Shown here one piece after another: positions 62,930 to 64,000 of a stretch of 64,000 nt of DNA. The stretch spans positions 286,582-350,581 of the forward strand of contig NZ_VTRU01000005.1 of assembly GCF_008274625.1 (NCBI RefSeq), written 5' to 3'. The notes beneath the pieces are model-generated. The model ran no database searches and was not told the DNA's origin. It saw only the letters and a program-made list of their open reading frames with translations. This DNA comes from Chryseobacterium panacisoli (lineage in GTDB: Bacteria; Bacteroidota; Bacteroidia; Flavobacteriales; Weeksellaceae). Position 1 is the first letter of the stretch. Every line of letters begins with the position of its first letter. The translations under genes and the position numbers were made by a program.

Positions 62930-63312
62930 TTATAACTTTACTAATCTGAACGTTAGATTAATTCGTTCTTTCATTGATAAAATTAATTTGGCTATCCTGT
63001 GCTCCCAATATTCTTGCAAGTCGCCTTTCATAATAAGTAAGGAACCGTGAGGAAGAGGAAGGCTGTATTTACTTTGATGATGATCTTTTTTTCTGAAATC
63101 AAAGCTTCTGGTTTGTCCAAAATGGATGCGATGACAGGTCGTTTTCCATATCGGTTTTCCTTATCTCGATGCCAGGCGACTGAGTCATTTTGGCCACGGT
63201 AGAGATTTAACAGAACCCCATTGAACTGACAGCCAAAATCTTGTTCAATTCTATCTTTTAAAGAAAGTAGTTCGGGAGTCCATGGATTGGTTGGCTTTTT
63301 GTCTTCTTCGGA
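62930..63312 (-). pseudogene. AlkB-like 2-oxoglutarate dioxygenase remnant (copy 2)
   Basis: Minus-strand frames read 'NPWTPELLSLKDRIEQDFG', 'VLLNLYRGQNDSVAWHRDKENRYGKRPVIASI' and then, after a -1 frameshift near 63120, 'GQTRSFDFRKKDHHQSKYSLPLPHGSLLIM' to 'RINLTFRLVKL-stop'. The Fe ligands HxD (WHRD) and the distal His/Arg region are recognisable. The N-terminus is cut off where the recombinase sequence begins. AlkB repairs alkylated DNA; this copy cannot be functional as read. Confidence 0.82.
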
Positions 63313-63901
63313 ATCATTATATTACTATTACTATCGTTGTAAGTCAACTTGTGGTTATAGATACAGTTCAAACATAGTAAATAAAGCATTTGAAAAAGAA
63401 ATCAGCAAATACAAATATTCTGAAGGAGTAAAAAATATTTTAAATGAAATAATTCTCTTAAACTATAACAACCTCTTAAAAAGATCAAACAACAAAAATA
63501 AAAACATTTCTGACCAAATAAAGATATTAAATGAGAGACTAACCAATGCTCGTGAAAAATATCTTTCAGATAGATTGGATTTCGAAGATTATAGCATCGT
63601 AAAAACAGAATACAAAACTAAAATTGAAGATTTGGAGTTCCAACACCAGCATAACAGAAAAAAAGAAAATACTCAAAAACTTAAATCGGAAATAGATCAA
63701 GCACTCAACATTGTAAATAATATATCAACTCTTTATAAGCAGGGAGATATGTTGACAAAAAGAAAGATTCTGTGTTCAATTTTTTCTGAAAAACTAGAAT
63801 TTGATGAAAATCATTTTCGAACACCTAAACTTAATTCCGCACTACAGCATATTCTTCTGATAAACAACAAATTAAAGAAAAATAAAAAGGACAAACCATA
63901 A
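63313..63901 (+). pseudogene. Serine recombinase, C-terminal fragment
   Basis: About 196 residues. 'LYYYYYRCKSTCGYRYSSNIVNKAFEKEI' is the end of the recombinase zinc beta-ribbon, followed by a long coiled coil ('RLTNAREKYLSDRLDFEDYSIVKTEYKTKIEDLEFQH') and the typical C-terminal block 'LTKRKILCSIFSEKLEFDENHFRTPKLNSALQHIL'. The catalytic and DNA-binding parts are missing, so it is a remnant of a large serine integrase of a mobile element. It ends 24 bases from the tRNA-Lys gene. Confidence 0.8.
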
Positions 63902-63925
63902 ATAAAAATGGTTTGTCCCAACAAG

Positions 63926-63998
63926 TGACCCGGCTGGGATTCGAACCCAGGACCCATACATTAAAAGTGTATTGCTCTACCAGCTGAGCTACCGAGTC
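63926..63998 (-). tRNA. tRNA-Lys (anticodon TTT)
   Basis: 73 bases. Acceptor GACTCGG pairs with CCGGGTC (one T-G wobble), D-arm 'GCTCAGCTGGTAGAGC', anticodon loop CTTTTAA with anticodon TTT, T-arm 'CTGGGTTCGAATCCCAG', discriminator A; CCA is not encoded. Complete gene. Confidence 0.95.
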
Positions 63999-64000
63999 GG

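Overview
The window looks like a chromosomal segment of a Chryseobacterium-like member of the Flavobacteriales (Bacteroidota). Supporting signs are low GC, type IX secretion (T9SS) C-terminal sorting domains, FecR/ECF sigma/TonB-receptor trios, TAnnTTTG-type promoter boxes, a GG-leader peptide of the kind common in this genus, and dispersed intergenic repeats typical of it. The species is not fixed from sequence alone.

Layout. 1-7.4 kb: mixed housekeeping and stress genes (YCII fragment, DUF6624, AAA ATPase, HxlR regulator plus luciferase-like oxidoreductase, an orphan double-glycine-leader cysteine-rich peptide, a zinc metallopeptidase-like protein, a JmjC/cupin-like oxygenase, a membrane protein, a TetR regulator). 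7.6-11.5 kb: a TonB-dependent receptor coupled to a beta-propeller phytase lipoprotein. 11.6-15.4 kb: a short UvrA-like ATPase divergent from a MarR regulator with a 37-bp near-perfect palindrome between them, a sterol-desaturase-type hydroxylase and a small helical protein. 15.6-25.7 kb: a Fec-type cell-surface signalling locus (ECF sigma factor, FecR anti-sigma, STN-domain TonB receptor) followed by secreted or lipoprotein genes. 25.7-26.5 kb: an eight-unit ~98-bp tandem repeat array running into the 3' end of a HAD phosphatase gene.

27.1-31.6 kb: a SufR-like Fe-S regulator divergent from an oxidative-stress/electron-transfer operon (Fe/Mn superoxide dismutase, DUF2480, FMN reductase, ferredoxin-NADP reductase-like protein, 2Fe-2S ferredoxin, then, after an internal terminator, a 4Fe-4S ferredoxin). 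Two related inverted repeats sit on the two divergent promoters, so the logic looks like Fe-S-status control of both directions. 31.6-38.1 kb: ketopantoate reductase-like, methyltransferase/Crp pair, a membrane-anchored coiled-coil DUF4041/GIY-YIG protein, and an AraC regulator with a TetX-family flavin monooxygenase. 38.1-56.3 kb: a T9SS reprolysin-like protease, two paralogous TPR-membrane-HTH regulators, a GNAT acetyltransferase, a secreted protein with a propeller-type histidine kinase and NarL-type regulator, and an outer-membrane barrel protein divergent from a LytS/LytTR-type pair.

56.3-64 kb is an accessory region ending at a tRNA-Lys gene. It holds a minus-strand series: a third TPR-membrane-HTH regulator, three tandem paralogous secreted 'GINT...VGIG' proteins and an overlapping pair of HTH genes. 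It is bordered by decayed genes: two separate alkB remnants in the same orientation, an ndh-like fragment with frameshifts, and the C-terminal end of a serine recombinase next to the tRNA. This is the strongest candidate in the window for a mobile or variable locus.
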